Source: Candidatus Bathyarchaeota archaeon A05DMB-5
GTDB lineage: Archaea; Thermoproteota; Bathyarchaeia; Bathyarchaeales; Bathycorpusculaceae
Assembly: GCA_019685655.1 (NCBI GenBank)
Contig: JABFQP010000002.1
Span: forward strand, 205,276 to 269,275
Direction of reading: 5' to 3'
DNA length: 64,000 nucleotides
Shown here: positions 8,289-18,124 of the stretch, one piece after another
How positions within the stretch are numbered: position 1 is the first letter of the stretch
Layout of the letters: each line of letters begins with the position of its first letter
Translations under genes and position numbers: made by a program
Notes under the pieces: generated by a model
Told to the model about the DNA's origin: nothing
What the model saw: the letters and a program-made list of their open reading frames with translations, nothing else
Databases searched by the model: none

Positions 8289-9263
8289 TTAAATGACTGT
8301 TTTAACCGCTTTAATTATTGCTTTTTCATCGGAAATCACATATTTTTCTAAGGGTGGACTGAAGGGGATTGGCGTGTCTGGCTCTGCCACCCTTTTTATT
8401 GGAGCATCTAAATAATCCAAGGCTTCTTCGGCTACTACTGCCGCAATCTCGGCGCTTACGCCGGCGGTCTTGCAGTCTTCGCTTACTATGATTATTCTTC
8501 CCGTCTTTTTGATTGATTTTATTATTGTTTGTTTGTCGAGTGGTGTTAGTGTTCTTGGGTCAACAACTTCTACGCTTATGCCTTCTGCCTCAAGCATTTC
8601 TGCCGCTTTTAAGGCTTTGTGGACCATGTATAAGGTAGCCACTACAGTTACGTCAGCTCCTTCCTTCTTCACGTCTGCCACTCCAAAAGGAACAGTGTAT
8701 TCTTCTTCTGGAACTTCTCCTTGGATTGGATACAAAAGTTTGTGTTCACAGAAGAAAACGGGATTGTTGCCACGTATGGCTGATTTCAAAAGTCCTTTTG
8801 CGTCATAAGGCGTTGACGGCGCAGCCACATACAAACCTGGAACGTGCATAAACCAAGCTTCCAAACTTTGCGAGTGATGGGATGCAATGTTTACGCCAGC
8901 TCCGAATGGTGTTCTGATAACAAGAGGGCAGTTTATTTGACCGCCGAACATGTATCGTATTTTTGCTGCTTGATTTGCAATTTGGTCCATTGCTAAGGCG
9001 GTTAAGTCTCCAAACATTATTTCCGCGACTGGGCGCATGCCCGTTATTGCAGCGCCTACAGCCGTGCCGATTATGGCATTTTCGGATATAGGTGTGTCGC
9101 GGACTCTTTCATCTCCGAATTCTTCCGCCAAGCCCTCGGTTACTTTGAAAGCGCCTCCCCAATATCTGCCGATATCTTCTCCAAGCAGAAAAACTGTTGG
9201 GTCTCGGCGCATCTCCTCTTTCAAGGCTTCTCTTAAAGCTTCTTTATATGTTATTTTTCGCAT
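8289..9263 (-). CDS. pdhB: 2-oxoacid dehydrogenase E1 component, beta subunit
   Basis: The start is set at ATG 9263 (MRKITYKEAL, 324 residues) because GGAGGAG lies just upstream. A GTG 15 bases further up would make the ribosome site itself part of the coding region. It is a transketolase-like pyrimidine-binding domain plus C-terminal domain, with FLLGEDIGRYWGGAFKVTEGL, DTPISENAIIGTAVGAA (the conserved Glu that activates TPP) and SHHSQSLEAWFMHVPG. With E1 alpha directly upstream (17-base gap) it forms a thiamin-diphosphate decarboxylase that passes the acyl group to lipoyl-E2. Pyruvate, acetoin or branched-chain specificity is unresolved. A possible E2 is at 21.1-22.2 kb. Confidence 0.93.
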   Translation of the reverse strand: MRKITYKEALREALKEEMRRDPTVFLLGEDIGRYWGGAFKVTEGLAEEFGDERVRDTPISENAIIGTAVGAAITGMRPVAEIMFGDLTALAMDQIANQAAKIRYMFGGQINCPLVIRTPFGAGVNIASHHSQSLEAWFMHVPGLYVAAPSTPYDAKGLLKSAIRGNNPVFFCEHKLLYPIQGEVPEEEYTVPFGVADVKKEGADVTVVATLYMVHKALKAAEMLEAEGISVEVVDPRTLTPLDKQTIIKSIKKTGRIIIVSEDCKTAGVSAEIAAVVAEEALDYLDAPIKRVAEPDTPIPFSPPLEKYVISDEKAIIKAVKTVI

Positions 9264-9280
9264 ACTATGCTCCTCCACAA

Positions 9281-10243
9281 TTAGGCGTAAACATCCTCCA
9301 ACGCTTCTTCTGGCTCGGGAAACGGGCTTTCTATGGCAAACTTGACTGCTTCTTCAATTTCAACCGAAACTTCCTTTTCAATGTGCTGAATTTCAGTTTC
9401 GCTCAACGCCTTTGTATGTATGAGTTTTTCTTTGAAACGTTTAATCGGGTCTTTTGCCAGCCATTCTGCTACTTCTTCCTTAGGTCTATACCTTGCCGGG
9501 TCAACGCGCGAATGCCCCCTGTGTCTGTAAGTTTTGCATTCAATTAGTGTTGGTCCTTCGCCTTTTCTGGCTCTTTCAACTGCCTTCTCTGTGGCTTCGT
9601 AAACTGCTAAGACATCATTGCCGTCTACAAAAACGCCTGGAATGCAATAAGCTATTGCTCTGTCAGCTATGTTTTCTATGTTCATGACTATTGATTGGCG
9701 TGTCCCCATAGCATAGAGGTTGTTTTCGCAGACGAAGATTACTGGCAGTTTCCATATTGACGCCATGTTTATGCCTTCGTGAAATGTGCCTTGATTTGAA
9801 GCGCCTTCCCCGAAGAAACATGCCACGACTTGGTTTGTCCGTCTAAGTTTTATTGATAAGCCTGCGCCGACTGCAATGGGTATTCCTGCTCCGACGACTG
9901 CGGTTGCGCCTAACATGCCTATTCTGAAATCTGCTATGTGCATTGAACCGCCTTTGCCTTTGCAGTAGCCTGTTTTTTTGCCTAGAATCTCAGCCATTGT
10001 CCGTTTTAAATCAGCGCCTTTTGCTATGCAATGTCCGTGTCCTCTATGCGTGCTTGTAATATAGTCGTCCTTGCGAAGGTTACTGCAAACGCCAACTGCC
10101 ACCGCTTCCTCTCCAGCATAAAGATGAATTGTGCCTGGAACAAGATTTTGAGCGTAAAGTTCGAAAACTTTCTCTTCGAAAAGACGAATTTCAAACATTT
10201 TTCTAAGCATCTCGGCGAGCTTGTCTTTTGGCAGATTTAACAT
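9281..10243 (-). CDS. pdhA: 2-oxoacid dehydrogenase E1 component, alpha subunit
   Basis: 320 residues with STHRGHGHCIAKGAD near 64, the GGSMHIAD loop near 98 and the TPP/Mg site GEGASNQG at 145-152 continuing to CENN at 172-175. The phosphorylation-loop region TYRHRGHSRVDPARYRP is near 238. It makes the heterotetrameric E1 with the beta subunit just downstream. Length and the GHGH and GGSMH segments match the pyruvate/acetoin dehydrogenase branch as much as the branched-chain branch, so the substrate stays open. Most anaerobic archaea use ferredoxin oxidoreductases instead, so a lipoyl-dependent complex here is worth noting. Confidence 0.93.
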   Translation of the reverse strand: MLNLPKDKLAEMLRKMFEIRLFEEKVFELYAQNLVPGTIHLYAGEEAVAVGVCSNLRKDDYITSTHRGHGHCIAKGADLKRTMAEILGKKTGYCKGKGGSMHIADFRIGMLGATAVVGAGIPIAVGAGLSIKLRRTNQVVACFFGEGASNQGTFHEGINMASIWKLPVIFVCENNLYAMGTRQSIVMNIENIADRAIAYCIPGVFVDGNDVLAVYEATEKAVERARKGEGPTLIECKTYRHRGHSRVDPARYRPKEEVAEWLAKDPIKRFKEKLIHTKALSETEIQHIEKEVSVEIEEAVKFAIESPFPEPEEALEDVYA

Positions 10244-10362
10244 GCATTTTTTCCCTCAGCGCATTTGGTGAGTTATACTTTTTCATACTTTTATATTATT
10301 TGATGATGGAAGCACAAACCATATAGAATCAGTTATTGTAGTATTCTGTAAAGGAATCCTCT

Positions 10363-11586
10363 ATGCAGAAGTCTTATTCACGCTTGCTTGGCATAGTTGG
10401 AAAACCAAACACTGGCAAGTCCACTTTCTTTTGTGCTGCAACTTTGGCGCCTGCTGAGATTGCAAACTACCCGTTCACGACGATAAAACCGAACAGGGGC
10501 GTCGGTTATGTAAGGACCCCGTGTGTGCATGAGGAATTTAATGTTAAAGATAATCCGGTTAACTCTCTATGCTTGGACGGCGTAAGGCTTATTCCCGTAG
10601 AGTTCATTGACTGTGCGGGTCTTGTTCCAGATGCTTGGAAAGGAAGAGGACTGGGCAATCAGTTTTTGGATGAAATTAGAAAGGCAGACGCTTTAATTCA
10701 CATCGTTGATGCTTCCGGCGGAACAGACTGCGAAGGAAGACTATGCAAAGCTGGAGAACATGACCCAGTGGAGGATGTTCGCTTTTTAGAACGCGAAATA
10801 ACCATGTGGATGGCAAATATACTAAAACGCGATTGGCCCAAAATCGCTAGAACCGCAGAATCTGAAACAAGAGACCTTTTTTCGATGCTTGAGGAACGGT
10901 TAAGTGGTTTGGCAATCCGACGAAGCCACGTGATTGAGGCAGTTAGAAGGACTGGGTTAAATGCAGAAAAGGCAACGGCTTGGAGTGAAGAAGACTTCCT
11001 GAAGTTTGTGGACATGCTAAGGCGAGTTGCCAAGCCCATGTTAATTGCAGCAAACAAAATAGATGTGCCTCCTGCAGAGGAAAACTTGGAAAGGCTCAAA
11101 AAATTGGATTATCTTGTTGTTCCTTGCTGTGCAGAGGCTGAACTTGCGTTAAGAAGAGGAGCTGAAAAAAAGTTAATAGATTACCGACCTGGAGACTGCA
11201 ACTTTAAGATACTTACTCCAGAAAAATTAACTGAAAGCCAAACCAAAGCGTTGGAGACGATTAGAGAGAAGATTCTTCTCAAATATGGTTCAACTGGCGT
11301 TCAAGACGCGATAAACATGGCTTTTTTCAAACTTTTGAACATGATTACCGTTTATCCTGTAGAGGATTTGGAGCATTTAGCGGACCATAATGGGCGAGTT
11401 TTGCCTGACGCTTACCTTGTGCCTTATGGGATTACAGCGCGTCAAATGGCTTACTTGATACATACGGAACTTGGGGAAGGTTTCCTCTACGCAGTTGAAG
11501 CTAGGCAAAGAAAACGAATTGGAGAAGACTATCCGCTCAAAGATGGAGACGTCATATCCATTGTGAGCACAAGGAAAAGAGCTTAA
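10363..11586 (+). CDS. OBG/YchF-type GTPase with C-terminal TGS domain
   Basis: 407 residues. G1 is GKPNTGKST at about 13-21, the switch I region is NYPFTTIKPNRGVGYV, G3 is DCAG followed by a hydrophobic residue instead of Gln (the HAS-GTPase feature of YchF), G4 is NKID near 228, and the TGS domain lies at about 325-405. Bacterial YchF has lost G4 and prefers ATP; here NKID is intact, which favours GTP. TRAFAC-class OBG proteins associate with ribosomes. The gene is alone, divergent from the E1 operon, and followed by a convergent gap holding one copy of the 25-base repeat. Confidence 0.9.
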   Translation: MQKSYSRLLGIVGKPNTGKSTFFCAATLAPAEIANYPFTTIKPNRGVGYVRTPCVHEEFNVKDNPVNSLCLDGVRLIPVEFIDCAGLVPDAWKGRGLGNQFLDEIRKADALIHIVDASGGTDCEGRLCKAGEHDPVEDVRFLEREITMWMANILKRDWPKIARTAESETRDLFSMLEERLSGLAIRRSHVIEAVRRTGLNAEKATAWSEEDFLKFVDMLRRVAKPMLIAANKIDVPPAEENLERLKKLDYLVVPCCAEAELALRRGAEKKLIDYRPGDCNFKILTPEKLTESQTKALETIREKILLKYGSTGVQDAINMAFFKLLNMITVYPVEDLEHLADHNGRVLPDAYLVPYGITARQMAYLIHTELGEGFLYAVEARQRKRIGEDYPLKDGDVISIVSTRKRA

Positions 11587-11703
11587 TCTTCCATTAACTG
11601 TTGTATGAACTTGAAAGAGACATTTCACCCATGGCTGTATAACCCAGACGGCTCTCACAACACACAAACCAAATTCGCATCTAACCCAGACCCTAACTAT
11701 AGT

Positions 11704-11728
11704 TTCAACCTATAAATAAGGGGGGCTA
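11704..11728 (+). repeat. Dispersed 25-base element, copy 1
   Basis: TTCAACCTATAAATAAG followed by GGGGGCTA. It lies in the 165-base gap between two convergent genes. It matches copies at 46513 and 62165 except that the inner TATAAATA is TATTTATA there. The function is not known. Confidence 0.7.
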
Positions 11729-11751
11729 TAGCTTCTCCAAGCCTAATATTT

Positions 11752-12855
11752 CTAAAACTCTAACAATTTACCATCCTTGTAAAACAATTTTCCATTCGCG
11801 TAAATTTCTCCACTCTTGCGCATATCCTTCAAAATATCCCAATGCAAAGCAGACTTATTCAAACCACCAGTGGCAGGAACAGGATTAAATCCCAACGCCA
11901 TATGCAACGTCCCACCCATCTTCTCATCAAACAACATATTCTTTGTAAATCGGCTAATTCCATAATTCGTCCCAATCGCAAACTCTCCAACCCGCTCAGC
12001 ACCTTCAATCTTCAACAACTGCCGCAACAACTCCTCACCCTTACCCGCAGAAGCCTTCACAACCCTACCCTTCTCAAAAACAAGCCTAACATCTTCAACC
12101 TCACGCCCCATAAAAATCCCAGGGAACGTAAACCTAATCTCCCCTTCAACCGAATCCTCCACAGGAGCCGTGAAAACCTCCCCATCCGGCATGTTCTTCT
12201 CACCACAACAATTAATCCACTTGCGTCCTTTCACGCTAAACCGTAAATCAGTATCCTCACCAACAACCCTAATCTCGCTCTTTCCATTTAGAAAACCGCA
12301 AATCTTCTCCTGCTCCACCTTAATCTTCTTCCACTCAGCAATCGGGTCATCCCTATCCACCAAACAAGCACTATAAACAAAATCCTCATACTCCGGCAAA
12401 GCCATCTCAGCCTCCTGCGCCTGCGTAGTAACAGGAAACGGCAAACCAGTCCACCTATACTTCCCTTCAGCTTCGCGCCTAAACAAAATCTCCGCAATCT
12501 CCCTTCTAGCAACACTCCGCATTCTAATCCTAGCAGGATCAATACCCGTCAATTTCTTCGGATTTGGCTCGCAGAAAATTCCGATCATAACATCAAAATG
12601 CTCAGCAGCAAAACGGTCAAAAGGCGAAACAAAAGTCAACTGATGTTCTTTGGCGTATTTAAAAAATGTGTAAACAGTATCCAGATTCGCCATAATCAGT
12701 GGATAAGCGTCACTTAACAAACATTCTCGGTAAATTTCATGCATCAACGGAAAAGCCAAATCACTCCCATTAATCAGAACTTTCTCCTTAGGCTTCACAT
12801 CAACACTATAATGGACACAAAGCTTAGCCAACTTGACAACTCTCTCATCAACCAA
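11752..12855 (-). CDS. M29-type metallo-aminopeptidase
   Basis: 367 residues with the thermophilic-aminopeptidase (M29, PepS/AmpS) layout. An N-terminal domain starts VVKLAKLCVHYSVDVKPKEKVLI, and a C-terminal metal domain carries GEVFTAPVEDSVEG (Glu ligands), GEFAIGTN (Glu), GGTLHMALG (His) and SALHWD (His, Asp). These residues bind two metal ions in the family. It would trim N-terminal residues from peptides in the cytoplasm. A second M29 paralogue is at 14.0-15.2 kb on the same strand. It appears complete, although short compared with about 400-residue bacterial members. Confidence 0.9.
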   Translation of the reverse strand: MVDERVVKLAKLCVHYSVDVKPKEKVLINGSDLAFPLMHEIYRECLLSDAYPLIMANLDTVYTFFKYAKEHQLTFVSPFDRFAAEHFDVMIGIFCEPNPKKLTGIDPARIRMRSVARREIAEILFRREAEGKYRWTGLPFPVTTQAQEAEMALPEYEDFVYSACLVDRDDPIAEWKKIKVEQEKICGFLNGKSEIRVVGEDTDLRFSVKGRKWINCCGEKNMPDGEVFTAPVEDSVEGEIRFTFPGIFMGREVEDVRLVFEKGRVVKASAGKGEELLRQLLKIEGAERVGEFAIGTNYGISRFTKNMLFDEKMGGTLHMALGFNPVPATGGLNKSALHWDILKDMRKSGEIYANGKLFYKDGKLLEF

Positions 12856-12919
12856 CCAAACACACCAGCCTTAAAGAAAACGATAACAACTTAAACCAGC
12901 ATAAAACCTTGCCGATAAC

Positions 12920-13429
12920 CTAAACGATATACTTATCTGCCTTCTCAAAATCCCTAACAATCTCCATAACTCGCTTTCGAACATTAACACCTTCTAAAGG
13001 TATATCCTTAAGCAAAACCCAAGGGCTTTTCCTCGCAACAAAAGTTGCAACATAATCCTCACCAAAACATTCTCTCGCAACCTTGTACACTAAACGCCTA
13101 ACCTCAACTTCCGAATACTCGCCCAACGCATGCAAATACTCATGTAAAAGCAAATTAAAAACCAAAGCATTCACAATGCGCTTCGACTTAACAGCAGCCT
13201 CAACAATCTCCACCAAAGCCCTATTCAAAACAATATTGTTTGTCCCAACAGAATGATAAGCACCCAACTGCAAAGGCAAATCATCAAGAAAAAGCATCAT
13301 CCCACCCCTACGCTTATGCAGAGAAAACTCCACACAATCCCTAACAACATCCCAAACCTCCCCATAACTCTTTGCATTCTCCAAACGACTCCGAAACCTG
13401 TCAACAACTGAAGATTCACCATCACCCAT
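12920..13429 (-). CDS. Uncharacterised protein with HExxH zinc-protease-like motif
   Basis: 169 residues, family not recognised. Residues 96-107 read HEYLHALGEYSE, a zincin-type HExxHxxGxxxE, with His96, Glu97, His100 and a possible third ligand Glu104 or Glu107. The helix before the motif (IVNALVFNLLLHEYLH) fits an active-site helix. There is no signal peptide or membrane segment, so it should be cytoplasmic. It lies between the two M29 aminopeptidase genes and is divergent from the CBS gene over a shared AT-rich promoter region. Peptidase activity is only suggested by the motif. Confidence 0.75.
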   Translation of the reverse strand: MGDGESSVVDRFRSRLENAKSYGEVWDVVRDCVEFSLHKRRGGMMLFLDDLPLQLGAYHSVGTNNIVLNRALVEIVEAAVKSKRIVNALVFNLLLHEYLHALGEYSEVEVRRLVYKVARECFGEDYVATFVARKSPWVLLKDIPLEGVNVRKRVMEIVRDFEKADKYIV

Positions 13430-13470
13430 ACCAACAACCCTTCACAACACTTCCAAAATTCCTCACAATC

Positions 13471-13486
13471 TTATTTATATGCATAT
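13471..13486. promoter_or_regulatory. TATA-like element in divergent promoter region
   Basis: TTATTTATATGCATAT lies 42 bases before the HExxH gene on the minus strand and about 97 bases before the CBS gene on the plus strand. The spacing suits a box A with a short leader for the minus-strand gene. Confidence 0.4.
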
Positions 13487-13582
13487 AGAGAATTCACGTC
13501 CCTAACCCATTTTTGAAACACTAACCAAAACAAATAAAACCCCCAACCCAAAACAATTAGTTACCAAAAGGAGCAAAACAAA

Positions 13583-14014
13583 ATGGCAAGCATAATACTC
13601 GTCAGAGACGTCATGTCCAAAGACGTCCGCGTCGTCCGACCAGACACAACCGTCAAAGAAGTCGTCGCCACAATGAACAAATTCAACATAGGCTCAATAA
13701 TAGTCACCCAAGCAGACAGACCAGTAGGCATCATAACAGAACGCGACATCCTCAGAAGACTAGTAGAACAATGCCTAGCACCAGAAACCCTAACCGCAAG
13801 ACAAATCATGACAAGCCCAGTCACAACAATAAACGAAAACACAACAATAGAAGAAGCCGCAAAACTCATGGCTAAAAAAAGAATCAAACGACTCCCAGTC
13901 ACAAACAACAATAAACTCGTCGGCATCGTAACCTTCACAGACATAGTAACCAAAGTGCCAACACTACTTTCAATCCTAGAAGAACTTGTCAGACCACACC
14001 GCCGCACATACTAA
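13583..14014 (+). CDS. Tandem CBS-domain protein
   Basis: 143 residues made of two CBS domains, at about 8-62 and 72-128. The landmarks are VMSKDVRVVRPDTTVKEVV, VGIITERDILRR, IMTSPVTTINENTTIEEAA and LVGIVTFTDIV. Such pairs form a Bateman module that binds adenine nucleotides or S-adenosylmethionine and acts as an energy sensor. No catalytic domain is attached, so it probably regulates a partner protein. AAAAGGAG is placed 8 bases before the ATG. Its stop is 23 bases from the convergent M29 stop. Confidence 0.93.
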   Translation: MASIILVRDVMSKDVRVVRPDTTVKEVVATMNKFNIGSIIVTQADRPVGIITERDILRRLVEQCLAPETLTARQIMTSPVTTINENTTIEEAAKLMAKKRIKRLPVTNNNKLVGIVTFTDIVTKVPTLLSILEELVRPHRRTY

Positions 14015-14037
14015 ACCAAAAATAATAATCCTTCTTT

Positions 14038-15156
14038 CTACCTTCTAAAAAGTTCCCGAACAAATTTCCCTTCTTTCACAACCAATCTCCCATCAACAGT
14101 CACAGTGGGACACTCAACCAAGAAATCCCAATGAATACTACTCTCATTCTTACCGCCCAACCACGTATTCTGACCAATCGCCACATGACACGTGCCATAC
14201 GCTTTCTCCGTTGCAAGAAGCATATCACCACACGGATTCGTGCCAAAAGCAAACTCCGCCATACAATACGGATTTCCAGTCGCCTTCTCAAGCCGCGCTT
14301 TCAAAAACTCAAATCCCTTCTCAGCAGAAACAGCAGCCTTTTTCTTTCCTCTAAACTCTATACGAATGTCAGTTGCAACGCTTCCAGGCAAATCTTTAGG
14401 ACACAAAACACCATAAGCACTTTCTTCAATAGGCGCCACAAAAACTTCCCCAACCGGCAAATTATGAACATACTGAACTATAGGAATTGACGGCGGAGAA
14501 GATTTCCCGTCATCATTAATCCAATAGCGATTCTCAGCATGAAATTTCAAATCCGTTCCTCTCGGACAAGTCAAGTGAATTTCGCCCCCTCTTTTCATAA
14601 AATTAATCAGTCGCTGTCCCAAATCGGTTAAAGCATCATAGTCTATGTCTAAAGAAGCAAGGAACATTTCACGCGTTTCTTCATAGGTTTTCCCCAAAGC
14701 CTGCGCTTGTTGCAAGTTCGGGTCCAAAAACGCCACAAGATGGGTCTTCTTTTTTAGGCATAGTTGGAGAATGCTATCAAAAGTCCATTTCGAAATTTTC
14801 TGGATTTCCAGTAGCCGCTTTTGCGTCTCTGACTTTTGATAAATTGAAGTATCAAATCTGCTTCCTCTCATCAAAATAAGCCAATCTGCAACATCAACAA
14901 TAGCTTCTGGAATTTTAGGCGTTCTTTCAAAAGCATCTGTTGGAGCTTCTAGAAGCTTAGTGTTTGAGATGTAATCCCCTTCACTTTGAACTAATGTTTC
15001 AATTCCTCTAGCTTCGCATTCAGCAGCAAACGCGTAAGCAAGGTCTAAATTCTCGACACCAGCGCAAAAGACCGCAATCTCACCCCTTTTTATCGGAAGC
15101 GCATTATCTATAACTTTCTTGGCAACTGTTCTTAGACGTTTTGAAACATAAAACAT
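14038..15156 (-). CDS. M29-type metallo-aminopeptidase, second paralogue
   Basis: 372 residues, same fold as the protein at 11752-12855 but quite diverged. The metal-site segments are present: GEVFVAPIEESAYG (Glu), AEFAFGTNPCG (Glu), GTCHVAIGQN (His) and SSIHWDFLVECP (His, Asp). The N-terminal half contains KRGEIAVFCAG in the position of VKPKEKVLI. It lies just downstream of pyrG on the minus strand (22-base gap), so co-transcription with CTP synthase is likely. Peptide specificity is unknown. Confidence 0.9.
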   Translation of the reverse strand: MFYVSKRLRTVAKKVIDNALPIKRGEIAVFCAGVENLDLAYAFAAECEARGIETLVQSEGDYISNTKLLEAPTDAFERTPKIPEAIVDVADWLILMRGSRFDTSIYQKSETQKRLLEIQKISKWTFDSILQLCLKKKTHLVAFLDPNLQQAQALGKTYEETREMFLASLDIDYDALTDLGQRLINFMKRGGEIHLTCPRGTDLKFHAENRYWINDDGKSSPPSIPIVQYVHNLPVGEVFVAPIEESAYGVLCPKDLPGSVATDIRIEFRGKKKAAVSAEKGFEFLKARLEKATGNPYCMAEFAFGTNPCGDMLLATEKAYGTCHVAIGQNTWLGGKNESSIHWDFLVECPTVTVDGRLVVKEGKFVRELFRR

Positions 15157-15178
15157 AGCGTTTCTAACCCACCCACTT

Positions 15179-16804
15179 TTAAAACTCAGGTTTGGCTTTC
15201 CCCAATTTTTTGCATAAACACGCCTTTACGAAACCATAATATTCTGGTTCTGGCTTCACTGGGCGACTTTTGAATTCTCCATGAAATTGTGACGCAAAAA
15301 AGAAGAAATGATTTGGCAACTCCAGAATCTCCATTCTTCTTCCATCTGCGCTTTTTCCAGAAAAAACTAATCCATTTTTCTCAAGCTTATCCAGATAGCC
15401 CAAGTTGACTTCGAATCTATGTCTGTGGCGTTCGTAGATTTCCTCATTTTTGTAAAGGCTATAAGCTAGCGTGTTAGGTTTTATGACTATTTTGTGAGCG
15501 CCCAACCGCATTGTTGCTCCTTTAATTTCTATTCCGCGTTGTTCTGGCATGAGGTCAATTACTGGGTTAGGTGATTGCGGGTTGATTTCTGTGCTGTTTG
15601 CGTCTTTTAAGCCGCACACGTTGCGTGCAAATTCTATCACAGCTAATTGGAAACCATAACATATTCCAAGAAAAGGCATGTCGTTTTCTCTTGCGTATTT
15701 GATTGCCATTATTTTTCCTTCAGTTCCTCTAGGACCGAAACCGTAAGGCACGAATATTCCATCAAAATTCTTCAAAATCTCAAATTCATTTGGATTTTGT
15801 TCAAATTTTTCGGCTTCTATGTAACTGATGCAGACCTTTGTCTTGCAAGCAGCACCTCCATGCCGCAATGCCTCGTTCATACTTACATAACTATCTGTTA
15901 AGCCGGCATACTTGCCCACTAATGCAATTTTGACTTCGTGTTGAGGGTTTAATATGGCATCAACAAACTTTTTCCATTCCTTAAAATCTTGCAATCGCCC
16001 CGAAAAACCTAGCCGTTTACAGATAAACTCGCCCATTCCCTGCTCGTCCAAAATAAGTGGAACTTGGTAAACTGATTCGACATTGTAAGAGCAGAAAACC
16101 GCATTTTCTGGTATTGTTCCGAAAAGAGCTATTTTCCTTAAAGATTCAGAGTCTATCATTTCCCGACTTCTTGCAACTATGGTGTCTGGTTGAATACCGA
16201 TACGCCGTAACTCGTTGACACTGTGCTGCAAAGGCTTTGTTTTCATTTCCTTCGTAACATCTAAAACTGGAACCAGCGCAACATGCACGTACAAAGTGTT
16301 TTCGTAGCCCTCTTCCAAACGCATTTGACGAATGGCTTCCAAAAAGGGTAATCCTTCAATGTCGCCCACCGTTCCACCCACTTCCGTTAAGACAACATCC
16401 ACATCTGAAGCTTTGGCAACCGCTCGAATACGATGTTTAATTTCGTTTGTCACATGCGGCACAATTTGAACACATCTTCCTAGAAAATCACCACGTCGCT
16501 CTTTTTCAATAACCGCCCTATACACCAAACCCGTGGTAAGATTATTTTCTTTCCTCAAGTTTAAATCAAGAAAGCGTTCATACCAGCCCAAATCCAAGTC
16601 TGTTTCGCCGCCATCGTCAGTCACGTAAACTTCACCGTGCATGTAAGGATTCATTGTTCCAGCGTCAACATTCACGTAAGGGTCAATCTTTATGACAGTT
16701 ACCTTTAAGCCTCGTGCTTGCAACATTTTTCCAATAGAAGAAGTTACAATACCCTTCCCAACCGAACTCAGCACGCCGCCTGTAATAAAAATGTACTTAA
16801 CCAT
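15179..16804 (-). CDS. pyrG: CTP synthase
   Basis: 541 residues. The N-terminal ATP-dependent amidoligase domain starts [16 protein letters not shown], with [20 protein letters not shown] and [20 protein letters not shown]. The C-terminal class I glutaminase domain has the nucleophile Cys in FLGICYGFQ (usually GICLGMQ) and the catalytic His/Glu region near the end. It converts UTP and glutamine to CTP. GAGG is about 7 bases before the ATG. The Tyr and Phe around the glutaminase elbow are minor departures. Full length, no sign of damage. Confidence 0.97.
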   Translation of the reverse strand: MVKYIFITGGVLSSVGKGIVTSSIGKMLQARGLKVTVIKIDPYVNVDAGTMNPYMHGEVYVTDDGGETDLDLGWYERFLDLNLRKENNLTTGLVYRAVIEKERRGDFLGRCVQIVPHVTNEIKHRIRAVAKASDVDVVLTEVGGTVGDIEGLPFLEAIRQMRLEEGYENTLYVHVALVPVLDVTKEMKTKPLQHSVNELRRIGIQPDTIVARSREMIDSESLRKIALFGTIPENAVFCSYNVESVYQVPLILDEQGMGEFICKRLGFSGRLQDFKEWKKFVDAILNPQHEVKIALVGKYAGLTDSYVSMNEALRHGGAACKTKVCISYIEAEKFEQNPNEFEILKNFDGIFVPYGFGPRGTEGKIMAIKYARENDMPFLGICYGFQLAVIEFARNVCGLKDANSTEINPQSPNPVIDLMPEQRGIEIKGATMRLGAHKIVIKPNTLAYSLYKNEEIYERHRHRFEVNLGYLDKLEKNGLVFSGKSADGRRMEILELPNHFFFFASQFHGEFKSRPVKPEPEYYGFVKACLCKKLGKAKPEF

Positions 16805-16854
16805 AATTCTGCCTCTGCAATAACAAAAGCATACACCCGAATCTACATTTAAAT

Positions 16855-17397
16855 TTATTCCAGAAGCCTTTTTGCCGAAACAAGCAGAACACTTATGACC
16901 ACCGCGGCATCAAAGCATTCACCTTTTAAAATTCTCTTAAACAGTGAATCAAAATCAACCATTTCGATTTCAACTATTTCGGTTGTATCAAAATGTTCAT
17001 TTTTACGTTTTATCTTTGCAAAGAATACTTCTACAACTGCTTGACTGCTTGGACCACGACTGAATCTACCAATCCACTCAAGTTTTTCAGCGGTAAAACC
17101 AGTTTCTTCCTCAAGTTCTCTCAGAGCAGCTTCCAGAGGTGTTTCACCATTCTCTATGGCACCTCCTGGAACATCGTAAACAATTCTTCTGAGAGGATGA
17201 CGGTATTGCTTTGTCAAAATCATCTTTTTATCTTCTGTGAAAGCCGCTATTACGACAGTTCCCTTGCTTCTGAAGTAAACATATTCATAAGTTGTTCCAT
17301 CAGCAAATTTCACACTGTCTTCTAAGATTGTTATACCATGTTTATTGTAAATGGGCTTTGATTTTAAGATTTTTACCGAACAAAATTTTTTACTCAA
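16855..17397 (-). CDS. NUDIX hydrolase, ADP-ribose pyrophosphatase type
   Basis: 180 residues. The NUDIX box starts at GGAIENGE and runs through [12 protein letters not shown], matching Gx5Ex7REUxEExGU. The N-terminal strand region ([32 protein letters not shown]) is that of ADP-ribose/ADP-sugar pyrophosphatases. Predicted to split ADP-ribose or a related nucleoside diphosphate-X. It is 50 bases upstream of pyrG on the same strand and may share its transcript. The substrate is inferred from the family branch only. Confidence 0.9.
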   Translation of the reverse strand: MSKKFCSVKILKSKPIYNKHGITILEDSVKFADGTTYEYVYFRSKGTVVIAAFTEDKKMILTKQYRHPLRRIVYDVPGGAIENGETPLEAALRELEEETGFTAEKLEWIGRFSRGPSSQAVVEVFFAKIKRKNEHFDTTEIVEIEMVDFDSLFKRILKGECFDAAVVISVLLVSAKRLLE

Positions 17398-17490
17398 ATG
17401 GTTTGATTCCCCTCTTGATATACCTCTAATGTCTGAAACGGTATATTTTTGAGTATCTCTTATTAGAGTTTGTTTAAGGAAGAGAACAGT

Positions 17491-18114
17491 TTGAAAAAAA
17501 GCCCAAGTGTAGTCTATTGGCTTGGAAGTAATCTCTACCTAAACATTACTAACAAATGTTCTAACAACTGTTATTTCTGCATAAGAAATTTCAAAAGTGG
17601 AGTTGGCAACTTCAACCTAAAACTTTCAAAAGAACCATCCACCGAAGAAATTCTAGACGACCTTCTAAAAGTTCTGAACCGAAAAAATTGGCGTGAAATT
17701 GTGTTCTGTGGTTTTGGTGAGCCTTTGGAAAGACTGGATTGCCTTTTAGAAGTTACACGTTGGATAAGGAAGCATTATGGAAAGCCAGTAAGCATTCGTG
17801 TGGACACGAACGGTCAAGGTTTTTTGCTCAACAAGAGCAGAGACATTACCACAGAATTAAAAGCCGAAGGTGTGAATAAGTTAAGCGTCAGCCTAAACGC
17901 TCACGACAAGGAAACATATAATCAAGTTTGCAAACCAAAATTTGAAGACGCATTTGAAAACGTATTAACGTTTATTGAAAAAGCAAAAGGAAAATTTGAT
18001 GTCGAGATTACAGCAGTGACCATTTCGGAAGTTGACCTTTCAAAAGTTGCCAAGATTGCTCAACAGATAGGTGTGAAATTTCGAGCAAGAGAATACATTC
18101 CGGGTTTCTGGTGA
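17491..18114 (+). CDS. Radical SAM protein, TatD-linked type
   Basis: The start is tentative. TTG at 17491 has AAGGAAG about 10 bases upstream and gives 207 residues; TTG at 17470 is possible but lacks such a site. The Fe-S/SAM motif is CSNNCYFC, in LYLNITNKCSNNCYFCIRNF. GFGEPL and VRVDTNGQG-like segments (SIRVDTNGQG) follow the usual radical SAM barrel order. The short length and the IRNF context resemble the radical SAM proteins found beside TatD nucleases. No tatD gene is next to it here. The reaction is unknown. Confidence 0.85.
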   Translation: MKKSPSVVYWLGSNLYLNITNKCSNNCYFCIRNFKSGVGNFNLKLSKEPSTEEILDDLLKVLNRKNWREIVFCGFGEPLERLDCLLEVTRWIRKHYGKPVSIRVDTNGQGFLLNKSRDITTELKAEGVNKLSVSLNAHDKETYNQVCKPKFEDAFENVLTFIEKAKGKFDVEITAVTISEVDLSKVAKIAQQIGVKFRAREYIPGFW

Positions 18115-18124
18115 ACCTTATCTC

